From the NCBI GenBank assembly GCA_017427265.1, contig JAFRTG010000022.1, positions 1-46,540 of the forward strand: 46,540 nt of DNA, written 5' to 3'. Positions 18,588-26,386 of this stretch are shown here, in pieces. The notes under the pieces are model-generated. The model was not told where the DNA came from. It ran no database searches and was given only the letters and a program-made list of their open reading frames with translations. Within the stretch, counting starts at the first letter, position 1. The number at the start of each line of letters is the position of its first letter. The translations under genes and the position numbers were made by a program. Source of the stretch: Oscillospiraceae bacterium (GTDB lineage Bacteria; Bacillota; Clostridia; Oscillospirales; Ruminococcaceae).

Positions 18588-18616
18588 TTGCATTTTGTTA
18601 GATAGTATGGTATAAT
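18588..18616 (+). promoter_or_regulatory. Promoter of the membrane protein-SDR pair
   Basis: TTGCAT (18588-18593) and TATAAT (18611-18616) with a 17-bp spacer, about 53 bases before the start codon. Confidence 0.8.
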
Positions 18617-18668
18617 GATAGACGGCGATTCGTTTGGATACGAGGTTTTTTACGGAGGTACGCAAAAT

Positions 18669-19478
18669 ATGAAATCCGAAAGCGGAAAAAAGCGAAAACC
18701 GATACGGGCGGTGATTGCGGGCATCCCGGTTTTGCTCGCCGGACTGACCGTGTTCCTGTCACTGAAAAACGTGCAGAATGCTGACCGTGCGTTCCGGAAC
18801 GGTATGGGGATCGTTGAAGGAATGTATCAGCTTGCACGGCGGGAAACCGGGGAATTCCGTGAGATCAATCTGAAGGGGCTGAAAAAATGCAGTGTCGATC
18901 AGTTTGATATGCCGGGATTCGGCAATCTTGCAATTCTGCGCACACATGCAGGACTGAAGCAGAAAACTGCGTTTGTGATGACACCGTATGAGAAAAAAAT
19001 GCCTGCATGTACCGTGGAATACACATATTTCCTCTGGATGAGCAAAGCGGATATGGAATTCTGCGATCTCACCGGCAAGGAGGATTCCGATGGCTACAAG
19101 CAGGCTGTCATGCAGCTTGACAAAACCTGCATGAACTACTACGACATTGAGGAGGAACAGCAGGCTTCAAACTGGAACGACAGCTTCCGCGCGCTCGCCG
19201 TACACAAGAAACTGCAAAAGCAGGATGAATTACGCAATCAGGATATGCTTTGCAGTGTGCTCAGCACATATCTGAATGCTGCAAAGGCTGCGGCAACGGA
19301 TTCGCCTGAGGATACCGCACAGCAGCTCGCTGCAGCGGAGTCGTATTCCGAACAGCTGCTCGAAAACGGCGGCGGGCCGGCTGATGACATCCGGGAGGCG
19401 CTCAGCAGGGATCAGGCACAGGCATTTCTCAGCAAGGTTTTCTTCGGTACGGAGGCGTACCGTGAAAATATGCAGTGA
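18669..19478 (+). CDS. Membrane-anchored extracytoplasmic protein, function unknown
   Basis: A 269-residue protein. The start is the ATG at 18669, preceded by ACGGAGG; the longer frame begins inside the -10 box. A basic N-terminus (KSGKKRKPI-type) and one hydrophobic segment (about residues 15-32) are followed by an exported domain of about 235 residues. This domain has several Cys and a conserved-looking FVMTPYEKKMPACTVEYTYF stretch, then an Ala/Gln-rich helical C-terminus. I do not recognise the family. It is followed 44 bases later by an SDR gene with no promoter in between. Confidence 0.7.
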   Translation: MKSESGKKRKPIRAVIAGIPVLLAGLTVFLSLKNVQNADRAFRNGMGIVEGMYQLARRETGEFREINLKGLKKCSVDQFDMPGFGNLAILRTHAGLKQKTAFVMTPYEKKMPACTVEYTYFLWMSKADMEFCDLTGKEDSDGYKQAVMQLDKTCMNYYDIEEEQQASNWNDSFRALAVHKKLQKQDELRNQDMLCSVLSTYLNAAKAAATDSPEDTAQQLAAAESYSEQLLENGGGPADDIREALSRDQAQAFLSKVFFGTEAYRENMQ

Positions 19479-19522
19479 CCCGCGCATTTTTGTAAGGATG
19501 ATTTTTTGTAAGGAGTATGGCT

Positions 19523-20296
19523 ATGAAGAACTATTTTGATCTGACAGGACAGGTCGCGCTTGTGACCGGCTGCTCCACCGGACTCGGTGTGCAGATGGCC
19601 AGAGCGCTCGCAAGTCAGGGCGCGAAAATCGCAGCAGTTGCCCGCAGACAGAATCTGCTGGACGAAATTGCGGCTGACATTACAAAGGAATTCGGTACCG
19701 AAGCAATCGGCGTTTCCTGCGATATCACCGATTCCGAAAAGGTGCAGGCTGCAGTCCGGACGATTATGGAGCGTTTCGGACGAATCGACATTCTCATCAA
19801 CAATGCCGGAACCGGCGCTGTCGCACCCGCAGAGGAGATCACGGACGAGCAGTTCCGGAATGAGCTCGATATTGACCTGTTCGGCTCCTTCCGTATGGCA
19901 AGGGAGGTCGCAAAGCAGGCGATGATTCCCGCAAAATACGGCCGCATCATCAACATTTCCTCGATGTACGGCCTTGTCGGCAACAAGATCGCACCCTGCA
20001 CGCCCTACCATGCGGCAAAGGGCGGCGTTGTCAACATGACACGCGCACTTGCCTCGGAATGGGGCGACAAGGGCATCACGGTCAACGCGATCTGCCCCGG
20101 CTATTTCTATACGCCGCTGACCACTGAAACGCTGAATTCGGAATTCTTCCAGAATTACGCAAAGCAGATGATTCCGCTGGCACGCTACGGCTCGGAGGGT
20201 GAGCTGGATACTGCTGCACTGTTCTTCGCATCGCCGTGCAGCACCTATGTCAACGGAACCGTTCTTCCTGTGGACGGCGGCTATACAGCAATGTAA
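19523..20296 (+). CDS. Short-chain dehydrogenase/reductase
   Basis: A 257-residue cytoplasmic NAD(P)-dependent oxidoreductase. The ATG at 19523 gives proper spacing from TAAGGAG; one two codons earlier is too close. Classical SDR motifs: cofactor-binding TGCSTGLG (residues 15-22), NNAGTG (about 92-97), catalytic Ser in NISSMYG (about 145), YxxxK in YHAAKGG (about 160-166), and the NAICPGYFYT segment. The N-terminal FDLTGQVALVTG resembles gluconate 5-dehydrogenase and sugar-alcohol SDRs more than FabG, but the substrate cannot be fixed. It is probably the second gene of a two-gene transcript. Confidence 0.9.
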   Translation: MKNYFDLTGQVALVTGCSTGLGVQMARALASQGAKIAAVARRQNLLDEIAADITKEFGTEAIGVSCDITDSEKVQAAVRTIMERFGRIDILINNAGTGAVAPAEEITDEQFRNELDIDLFGSFRMAREVAKQAMIPAKYGRIINISSMYGLVGNKIAPCTPYHAAKGGVVNMTRALASEWGDKGITVNAICPGYFYTPLTTETLNSEFFQNYAKQMIPLARYGSEGELDTAALFFASPCSTYVNGTVLPVDGGYTAM

Positions 20297-20306
20297 CACA
20301 GCAGGC

Positions 20307-20354
20307 AAACGACGGAACGAAACGGTCTGACCGCACAGCTTCGTTCCGTCGTTT
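20307..20354 (+). terminator. Terminator after the SDR gene
   Basis: A perfect 15-bp stem (20307-20321/20340-20354) with an 18-base loop. It lies 40 bases before the CotH start, and no promoter is seen in that gap, so the CotH gene may depend on read-through or on a promoter within the hairpin region. Confidence 0.8.
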
Positions 20355-20393
20355 CAGTACGCCGCATTCCGCGGAATGAAACGAGGATTACAA

Positions 20394-22463
20394 ATGAAAT
20401 CAGGAAAAAAAATACTCAGCTGCCTTGCTGCAGCGCTCATGCTGCTGCAGAATCCTGTTCCCAAGGCCTCGGCAGAAAAAGCGATGCTCTATGCCAGAAC
20501 ACAGGATCTCATCCGGACAGAGGCCGTCAGGGCGCAGGCCGAACCGGAACCGGTGCCTGATCCCAAGTATGAAACGATTCCGCTTGCAGATCTGCGCGTC
20601 AAGGGCGTTTTTCCGGGAGAAGATCACGTTTCGGATGCCGTTGACGTCTGGTACTGCCCCTGGGAGGACTGCCGGTATCTGTTCCTGCCTTCTACGGCAA
20701 ACCGCGAGGAACTGTATGTTACGTATGATTCCAAATACCGGCTTTTTCTGAACGAAACGCAGGTGACCTCCGGCAAGCTCACATCGCTGCTCAGTACCGC
20801 GGATACCTTTCAGATGCGGGTGGGAGACAAGGAATGCGGTACGCTGAAGGTCATGCAGTCCAATCTCGGCTGTATCTCGCTGCGCGCGCAGGATATGCCG
20901 CTGGATCAGCTCAATTCCTCGCGCCGGAAAACAGCATCGGGTTCTGCGCTGATGGTGAATGCAGAAGGCGAAACCGTATACGATGATGCATTTGAAAAGC
21001 TCTGGGCGCACGGCAATTCCTCGTGGGATTACAGCAAGAAAAAGCCCTATAACCTGAAGCTGCCGAAAAAAGCCGACCTGTTCGGCATGGGCAAGGCCAA
21101 GCGCTGGGTGCTGCTTTCCAATTATCTCGACCACTCAATGCTCCGCAACAGAATGGCGGAGGAAATGGCCAAGAGCGCCGGTATGGAATTTGTTCCGGAT
21201 ACCGTTTTTGCCGATCTCTATTATAACGGCAGCTACTGCGGAACCTATCAGCTGAGCGAAAAGGTGCAGATTCAGAAGAACCGCGTCAATATCCGCGATC
21301 TTGCGGATGAAACGGAGGAGCTCAACAGCAGCGATCTCAGTGAATATCCGGAAAATGTCATCGGCGCCGAAAGCCGCAGTCAGTACATGGAAAACAGCTA
21401 CAAATTCTACGATATCCTCAAAAACCCGGCGGATATTACCGGCGGCTATCTGCTGCAGTTCGAGCAGTGGAACCGTTACGGCATCGGCGGAAAGGCCAAA
21501 AGCGGTTTTGTCACATCGCGCGGTCAGGCCATCACGGTCAAGGATCCGGAGTATGCTTCGCAGGCGCAGGTCGAATATATCCGCGCCTTTGTGCAGGAGG
21601 CCGAGGACGCGATGTATTCCGAGACGGGATACAACGAAAAGGGCAGGCATTTCAGCGAATATATTGACATGGAATCCTTTGTCGAAGCGTATCTGATGCA
21701 GGAAATCACCATGAATATTGACGCAACATTTTCGAGCTTCTATTTCTGGAAGGACTCTGATCTCACCGGTGACGGCAAGCTGCACTTCGGACCGCCGTGG
21801 GACTTTGATCTGAGCTGCAACAACTTCCCGACAACGCGCATCAATGAGGACGGCATCGTCGGCTATTCCTACAGGCCGGACAATCTGTTTGCAGCACGCT
21901 TTCCGATTCACGGCTATGACGACAACAAGCGCACCTCGTCGTCCGGCAGCGGACGGCCGACCGTCGGCTACAGCTGGATTGCACAGCTTTACCGGCAGGA
22001 GGATTTTGTGCACGAAGCGGCAGAGACCTATTTCCGGAAATTCCGGCCGTATCTGCTCTCGCTGACCGATGAAAAGGATCCTTACTTCATGCAGCTTGCT
22101 GCGCAGATTCAGCCCTCGGCAGAGATGAGCAATGCCCGCTGGCATACCTACGGCGGCTCGAAATATACCGTGTTCGGCTCGTCCAGCGGTGAGGATTTCA
22201 TCGGTTCTGTTGCGATATTAAGTGACTTTGTCAAAAAGCGCGCCGACTGGCTCAGCGAGCTCTGGGAGCCGTACCGGTATCTTGAGGGTGATGCGAACGG
22301 CGACGGCGAATTGAATGCTGCCGATGCGGTCGCGCTGCAGAAATGGCTGCTCTGTTATCCGGACGCGGCACTCGCAAACCGCCAGAGCGCCGATTTCAGC
22401 AGGGATTACCGCATTGATTCTGCTGACTTCACGCTGCTGAAGCGCAGTCTTACCGGAACGTGA
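20394..22463 (+). CDS. Secreted CotH-family kinase with C-terminal dockerin
   Basis: A 689-residue protein. The start is the ATG at 20394, seven bases after CGAGG. A signal peptide (about residues 1-28, cleavage near ASA-EK) precedes the CotH domain. That domain shows GNSSWDYSKKKPYNLKL, WVLLSNYLDHSMLRN, GTYQLSEKVQI and the WDFD metal-site motif in GPPWDFDLS, all typical of CotH. CotH proteins are atypical kinases of spore-coat and secreted proteins; in ruminococcal cellulosomes they occur fused to dockerins. Residues 631-689 are a type I dockerin with two calcium loops (GDANGDGELNAADA and DFSRDYRIDSADF) and so should bind a cohesin scaffold. Confidence 0.92.
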   Translation: MKSGKKILSCLAAALMLLQNPVPKASAEKAMLYARTQDLIRTEAVRAQAEPEPVPDPKYETIPLADLRVKGVFPGEDHVSDAVDVWYCPWEDCRYLFLPSTANREELYVTYDSKYRLFLNETQVTSGKLTSLLSTADTFQMRVGDKECGTLKVMQSNLGCISLRAQDMPLDQLNSSRRKTASGSALMVNAEGETVYDDAFEKLWAHGNSSWDYSKKKPYNLKLPKKADLFGMGKAKRWVLLSNYLDHSMLRNRMAEEMAKSAGMEFVPDTVFADLYYNGSYCGTYQLSEKVQIQKNRVNIRDLADETEELNSSDLSEYPENVIGAESRSQYMENSYKFYDILKNPADITGGYLLQFEQWNRYGIGGKAKSGFVTSRGQAITVKDPEYASQAQVEYIRAFVQEAEDAMYSETGYNEKGRHFSEYIDMESFVEAYLMQEITMNIDATFSSFYFWKDSDLTGDGKLHFGPPWDFDLSCNNFPTTRINEDGIVGYSYRPDNLFAARFPIHGYDDNKRTSSSGSGRPTVGYSWIAQLYRQEDFVHEAAETYFRKFRPYLLSLTDEKDPYFMQLAAQIQPSAEMSNARWHTYGGSKYTVFGSSSGEDFIGSVAILSDFVKKRADWLSELWEPYRYLEGDANGDGELNAADAVALQKWLLCYPDAALANRQSADFSRDYRIDSADFTLLKRSLTGT

Positions 22464-22500
22464 GGATTCGTCGGAAAAGCGGTATCTCCGATGGATTGAG

Positions 22501-22666
22501 GATGGGGACGCTGCCCCATCCCCCGCTGAATGGCTACCGGCCATTCAGAATCCCATTGTGATGAAAATATTGTATTTCCTTTTCTTTTCCATATTGCGGG
22601 ATTCCAAAGGGTCAGTGACCCTTTGGCGGGTTTGGGCGGAGCCCATTATAATTATCGCGCAAGCGA
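22501..22666. repeat. Run of consecutive palindromes (REP/BIME-like)
   Basis: Four hairpins follow one another: GATGGGG/CCCCATC (22501-22507/22514-22520), CTGAATGG/CCATTCAG (22526-22533/22541-22548), CCAAAGGGTC/GACCCTTTGG (22604-22613/22617-22626) and ATCGC/GCGAT (22654-22666). None is followed by a T tract. The stretch has no gene and is probably a dispersed intergenic repeat. Confidence 0.55.
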
Positions 22667-22683
22667 TACCTTTATCGACAAAA

Positions 22684-22713
22684 TGAGGCGCTGATTGTAA
22701 TATCAGCGCCTCA
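22684..22713. terminator. Bidirectional terminator between the CotH and YolD-like genes
   Basis: TGAGGCGCTGAT (22684-22695) pairs perfectly with ATCAGCGCCTCA (22702-22713). The minus-strand gene's stop lies within the right arm, and T-rich sequence follows leftward. It ends the SOS operon and may block the CotH transcript. Confidence 0.8.
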
Positions 22714-23130
22714 TTCGTATTCTGCAGGGGAAGCCAGTGTGATTCCGCAGATATTCTGCACGGGAATCCGCAGACCGTTTGTCAGGTACAGCATTTTCTC
22801 AGCAGAATCGTAGTGCCGGAAGCGGCCTGTGCAGGTCACATAGGCGCCGCCTGCCTTGCGTGCATCCGGCTGAAAGCAGGTGAGCGTCACGGCGGGCTGC
22901 TCCGCTGCCAGAGAGAGCATCTGCTGAAAGGCGGTGTCCAGCGCTGCAAGCTCGTCTTCAGACATGGCCGCGCGGGGCGACGTCAGACGCGCTGTTTCGC
23001 TGAGCTCCTCGTCAAATCCGGTGAGTGCGGCAAATGCGGAAAACTGTGCTGCACGGCTGCTGTTCCGCATGGGCTGATGATGCTGCAGCATATGCCGCGG
23101 ATGCTGCATGATATCTGCATAGCTGTCCAT
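22711..23130 (-). CDS. YolD-like protein
   Basis: A 139-residue protein with the YolD-like pattern: an N-terminal YADIMQHPRHML...HQPM, then SRAAQFSAFAALTGFDEELSETARL, and a C-terminal beta domain with VTCTGRFRHYDSAEKMLYL and IPVQNICGI. YolD proteins are usually encoded beside UvrX/UmuC-type Y-family polymerases in Firmicutes and are thought to act as UmuD-like partners. Here it is the last gene of the operon that starts with such a polymerase. AAAGGAG precedes the ATG. Confidence 0.85.
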   Translation of the reverse strand: MDSYADIMQHPRHMLQHHQPMRNSSRAAQFSAFAALTGFDEELSETARLTSPRAAMSEDELAALDTAFQQMLSLAAEQPAVTLTCFQPDARKAGGAYVTCTGRFRHYDSAEKMLYLTNGLRIPVQNICGITLASPAEYE

Positions 23131-23145
23131 GCTGTCTCCTTTCGG

Positions 23146-23871
23146 TCAGCCGATTCCCAGCCTGCGGAGCATCTGTGCACGGTCACTGAGAAACAGCTTT
23201 GTCACCTGATAGCTTTCAGTGTCCTCATATGCGCAGGGGCGGATTCCGCCGCCGTCAAAGCTGAGGATCTCTGCGCCCGGCATTCCGAGCAGGATGGGGG
23301 AGTGCGTTGCAATGATGAACTGCGCGTCTGCACGTACACAGCGGTCAAGCTCCAGCAGAAGCGTCAGCTGCCGCTGCGGGGAGAGCGCTGCCTCCGGTTC
23401 ATCCAGCAGATAGAGGCCGCTGCCCGTAAAGTTGTTCTGCACCAGCTGCAGAAAGCTCTCGCCGTGCGAACGCTCGTGAAAATGCTGCGGAATGCCCGCG
23501 ATCCGGCTGTAGGCCTCCTCTGCCGTAGCGACATTATAAAAGCTCTCTGCGCGCAGAAAATAGCCCCATTTTGCCATACGGCAGCCTTTCGTCAGCCGCA
23601 GCGCACGGCAAAGCTCCGAATGGGAATCGTAGGTTGAAAACTGATAATTCCGCGAGCCGCCCTCCGGATTGAATCCGGATGCAACGGCAATCGCTTCGAG
23701 CAGCGTTGATTTGCCGCTGCCGTTTTCTCCGACAAAAAAGGTCACCGGTCTGCGGAATACGAGCGTATCCAATGCTGCAATGGCCGGGATGCTGCACAGA
23801 TAGCTCTGCGGGTCGATCAGCGTCCGGTCTGTGCGGATTTCGCGGATATAGAATTCATTGGCTTCCAGCAT
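23146..23871 (-). CDS. AAA ATPase (SMC/RecF-like, ABC-type nucleotide-binding fold)
   Basis: A 241-residue soluble ATPase. It has Walker A GENGSGKST (about residues 47-55), a degenerate signature region around ERSHGESFLQLV, Walker B LYLLDEPEAALS (about 153-164), and a switch His in FIIATHSPILLG. This is the compact ABC-like ATPase layout used by many DNA-metabolism and defence proteins of unknown target. It lies 6 bases from the VOC gene and 15 from YolD, in the LexA-controlled operon, so a role in damage response is inferred. Confidence 0.87.
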   Translation of the reverse strand: MLEANEFYIREIRTDRTLIDPQSYLCSIPAIAALDTLVFRRPVTFFVGENGSGKSTLLEAIAVASGFNPEGGSRNYQFSTYDSHSELCRALRLTKGCRMAKWGYFLRAESFYNVATAEEAYSRIAGIPQHFHERSHGESFLQLVQNNFTGSGLYLLDEPEAALSPQRQLTLLLELDRCVRADAQFIIATHSPILLGMPGAEILSFDGGGIRPCAYEDTESYQVTKLFLSDRAQMLRRLGIG

Positions 23872-23877
23872 AATCCC

Positions 23878-24258
23878 TCACCACTTCTGACAGAAAAATT
23901 CAATCTGCTCGCCGAGCGGCCCGAAGCAGAATCCGATTCTTGCAGGAAAATCCGGGTCGCCGCCGATCTGAACATCCTTCGGCTCAACATGAATCGGATA
24001 GCCTGCGGCGCGCACCTTTTCGATGGCGGCATCCACATCATCGACTGCGAATGCCATATGCCGGATGATGCCCTGCGGCATCGGTGCTGTGCCGTTCCGG
24101 AATATTTCAACAATCCCGGAACCGGTATCAAGCAGTGTGCAGGTTTCGCATTTCTTCAGAACGCGCAGTCCGAGCAGATCGGCGTAGAATGCGCGTACCT
24201 TCTCATATTCCGAATCGTTCGCTGTTTTCATCGAAACGTGATGCAGTCCCAGAATCAT
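23878..24258 (-). CDS. VOC-superfamily (glyoxalase-like) protein
   Basis: A 126-residue metal-dependent enzyme or binding protein with two beta-alpha-beta-beta-beta units. Candidate metal ligands are His in LHHVSMKT (near residue 7), Glu in GIVEIF, His in IRHMAFAVDDVDAAI, and Glu in GEQIEFF near the C-terminus. VOC members include glyoxalase I, dioxygenases and fosfomycin/bleomycin-resistance proteins; the exact reaction is unknown. Its place between a Y-family polymerase and an ATPase in an SOS operon is unusual. Confidence 0.88.
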   Translation of the reverse strand: MILGLHHVSMKTANDSEYEKVRAFYADLLGLRVLKKCETCTLLDTGSGIVEIFRNGTAPMPQGIIRHMAFAVDDVDAAIEKVRAAGYPIHVEPKDVQIGGDPDFPARIGFCFGPLGEQIEFFCQKW

Positions 24259-24273
24259 ATCATTCTCCTTTTG

Positions 24274-25758
24274 TTATGCACGGTGTCCGCCGACCTGACC
24301 GTTGCGCATGATTGCGGTTGCGCCTTCTTTGAAGTTCATGCCCCTGAGGACGGCATTTTTTCCGTAACGGCTTTTGAGGTTCAGCAGGGCTTCCTGCAGT
24401 TTCCGTTCTTTTTCGCTGCGGAGCCGTTCCTGCTCGTGTCTGCGTTCCAGCACGGCGGGGTCGTCGAACAGGCTGTACTGCACAGGCGGATCGTCTGCAG
24501 GCAGTGCATTTTCCGCAATCACATGATTGGCAATAATATTGATGCGCCGGACAAGCAGCGCCGGGTCCGTGATCTGACTGTAAAGCTGCATGGCCGCTGC
24601 AATCAGCTGCCGTGCGGACGCGGTATGCCGCCCCAGATTTGCCGAGCCGTGTGCGGGCTTCGGTACTGTTTTGCCGTAATAATTACGTGTGAGCGTGCCG
24701 CTGTAATCAGACGGAATCCCTGTGTGATCGTAGCCGATGTGCAGCACAAGCTGGTCGCAGACAAGCCTTTTCCGCACAAGCTCCAGCGCAAGCTGATCGG
24801 TCATTTCGCGGACAATGAGCCTGCCTTTTTCAGCCTGATAGGGTTCGGGGAGCACCTGCCCCTGTGAAAGACTGTGACTTTCCGGCCGGTAGGCCTTGAT
24901 CTCCGCAAGCGTGGTCGGTTCCCAGCCCCATGCGTGGTCGATCAGCAATTCTGCATTGACGCCGAACATCCGGAACAGTTTGTCCTCACCGAATTCGGAA
25001 AATCGCGCAAGCTCGCCCATTGTGCAGATGGATTCCTGTTCGAGCCTGCGTGCGGTTCCCTTGCCGATACGCCAGAAATCGGTAATCGGGCGGTGTGCCC
25101 AGAGCTCTTTCCGGTAGGACATTTCATCCAGTTCCGCAATGCGCACGCCGTCGCGGTCGGGCGGCATTTTTTTTGCCACAATATCCATCGCAACTTTGGC
25201 CAGATAAAGATTGCTCCCGATGCCTGCCGTCGCTGTGATGCCGGTTTGCCGCAGGACGTCCCGGATCATGTGCATTGCGAGTGCATGACCTGTGCAGCGG
25301 TAGGTTTCCAGATAATTCGTTGCGTCGATGAATACCTCGTCAACGGAATATACGTAAATATCTTCGGGCGCAATATACTTCAGATAGATCCCGTAGATTT
25401 CTGTGCTGATATCCATATACCGTTTCATATGCGGCGGTGCGACGATATAGTCAACGGCCAGCTCCGGATGCGCGGCAAGCTCGCCGGCCAAACAGGAGGC
25501 GCCGGTCAGCTGATGCCCCGGTGCGCGGGCACGGCGTCTTTCATTTTCCTGTGCGACCTTCTGAATGACTTCAAACAGGCGCGGCCTTCCGGGCACGCCG
25601 ATTGCTTTGAGGGAGGGGGACACGGCAAGGCAGATCGTTTTCTCCGTGCGGCTTGCATCCGCGACAACCAGATTGGTATTCAGCGGATCCATGCCGCGTT
25701 CTGTGCATTCTGCAGAGGCGTAAAAGGATTTCAGATCAATGCAGATACAAACCGGCAT
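24274..25758 (-). CDS. Y-family DNA polymerase (UvrX/UmuC-like)
   Basis: A 494-residue translesion polymerase. The ATG at 25758 follows GGGAGG; an earlier ATG in frame lacks a site. Catalytic marks are the first aspartate in CICIDLKSFYASAEC (Asp8), and the YSVDEVFID motif carrying the second acidic pair (about residues 137-145). TAGIGSNLYLAKVAMD and the helix-hairpin-helix region ITDFWRIGKGTARRLEQ follow, then the little-finger domain. The C-terminus has SLFDDPAVLERRHEQERL and then NLKSRYGKNAVLRG, as in UvrX/YqjW-type error-prone polymerases. It heads the operon and has a LexA box at its promoter, so it should be induced by DNA damage. Confidence 0.93.
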   Translation of the reverse strand: MPVCICIDLKSFYASAECTERGMDPLNTNLVVADASRTEKTICLAVSPSLKAIGVPGRPRLFEVIQKVAQENERRRARAPGHQLTGASCLAGELAAHPELAVDYIVAPPHMKRYMDISTEIYGIYLKYIAPEDIYVYSVDEVFIDATNYLETYRCTGHALAMHMIRDVLRQTGITATAGIGSNLYLAKVAMDIVAKKMPPDRDGVRIAELDEMSYRKELWAHRPITDFWRIGKGTARRLEQESICTMGELARFSEFGEDKLFRMFGVNAELLIDHAWGWEPTTLAEIKAYRPESHSLSQGQVLPEPYQAEKGRLIVREMTDQLALELVRKRLVCDQLVLHIGYDHTGIPSDYSGTLTRNYYGKTVPKPAHGSANLGRHTASARQLIAAAMQLYSQITDPALLVRRINIIANHVIAENALPADDPPVQYSLFDDPAVLERRHEQERLRSEKERKLQEALLNLKSRYGKNAVLRGMNFKEGATAIMRNGQVGGHRA

Positions 25759-25819
25759 ATGCGCCGCCTCCCTTCCTGCTTCCGGCATTGCGTCTCAAGT
25801 GTGCAGATTTCCCCGCAAT

Positions 25820-25833
25820 CGAACAAAAGTTCT
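25820..25833. promoter_or_regulatory. LexA-binding SOS box
   Basis: CGAACAAAAGTTCT matches the Gram-positive LexA consensus CGAACRNRYGTTYG closely (GAAC-N4-GTTC core intact). It lies just downstream of the -10 box of the minus-strand polymerase promoter, around the expected transcription start, which suits repression. Confidence 0.85.
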
Positions 25834-25839
25834 TTCTCT

Positions 25840-25868
25840 ATTATACACGAAGCGAATCGAAATGTCAA
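25840..25868 (-). promoter_or_regulatory. Promoter of the SOS polymerase operon
   Basis: Minus-strand TTGACA (25863-25868) and TATAAT (25840-25845), both perfect, separated by 17 bp. Confidence 0.88.
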
Positions 25869-26082
25869 GCCCCTGACGCAAATAATTTTTTGGTATAATC
25901 ATGCTGTTTGTCCGGAAGGGGAAATCCATATAAAATGCATCCGCAGGTTTTCGGTATGCGTCAGTCAAGTTGTCTGGATGTACGTTTCGATTTACATATA
26001 TTATGGAATATTTAAGCGGAATTCGTTTGTATCGCACAAAATTCAAACCTTAAATTTCGTTAATATTGCCTTTGATTATCAA

Positions 26083-26110
26083 ATATTGCGAAAGTTGTAT
26101 GTTAATGATA
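26083..26110 (+). promoter_or_regulatory. Conserved distal motif upstream of peptidase gene A
   Basis: ATATTGCG, 10 bases, then GTTAATGATA. The same two blocks occur upstream of genes B, C, D and E. The end of the motif is 160 bp before the -10 box. An ATTCAAA also occurs here at 26041, but 42 bases before the motif instead of 25. The surrounding stretch 25900-26240 is AT-rich and holds no gene. Confidence 0.55.
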
Positions 26111-26246
26111 TACAGGCTATCCGCCGGAACGAACAGCTCATTTTTGAGGCTTTTCGTTTCCAGCGCTGAATTTTGGCTTTTTCAAGATTATGTTGCAGTA
26201 ATTTAATTATATATCAAAATATGTTTATAAAACAGCAAAAATAGCC

Positions 26247-26276
26247 TTGCGAATCTGGAAGAAAAAATGCTATACT
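26247..26276 (+). promoter_or_regulatory. Promoter of gene A
   Basis: TTGCGA (26247-26252) and TATACT (26271-26276) with an 18-bp spacer; TGC before the -10 makes it an extended -10. Confidence 0.65.
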
Positions 26277-26303
26277 ATGTGCAGTTCGGTGAGCACGGGT
26301 TGA

Positions 26304-26348
26304 AGCCGCAGGGGGTGCGGCTCTCAGACGCCGCCCGTCTGACCGGGC
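26304..26348 (+). promoter_or_regulatory. GC-rich leader with mutually exclusive hairpins (gene A)
   Basis: AGCCGCA/TGCGGCT (26304-26310/26316-26322) forms one hairpin. CAGACG (26325-26330) can pair with CGTCTG (26336-26341), or GCCCG (26333-26337) can pair with CGGGC (26344-26348); the two overlap, so only one can form. A-rich then T-rich sequence follows, before the ribosome site. This looks like an attenuator or RNA switch, though no known class is recognised. Confidence 0.4.
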
Positions 26349-26386
26349 AAAAAATCTATTATTTTTTTTACAAAGGAGAAGAAAAT

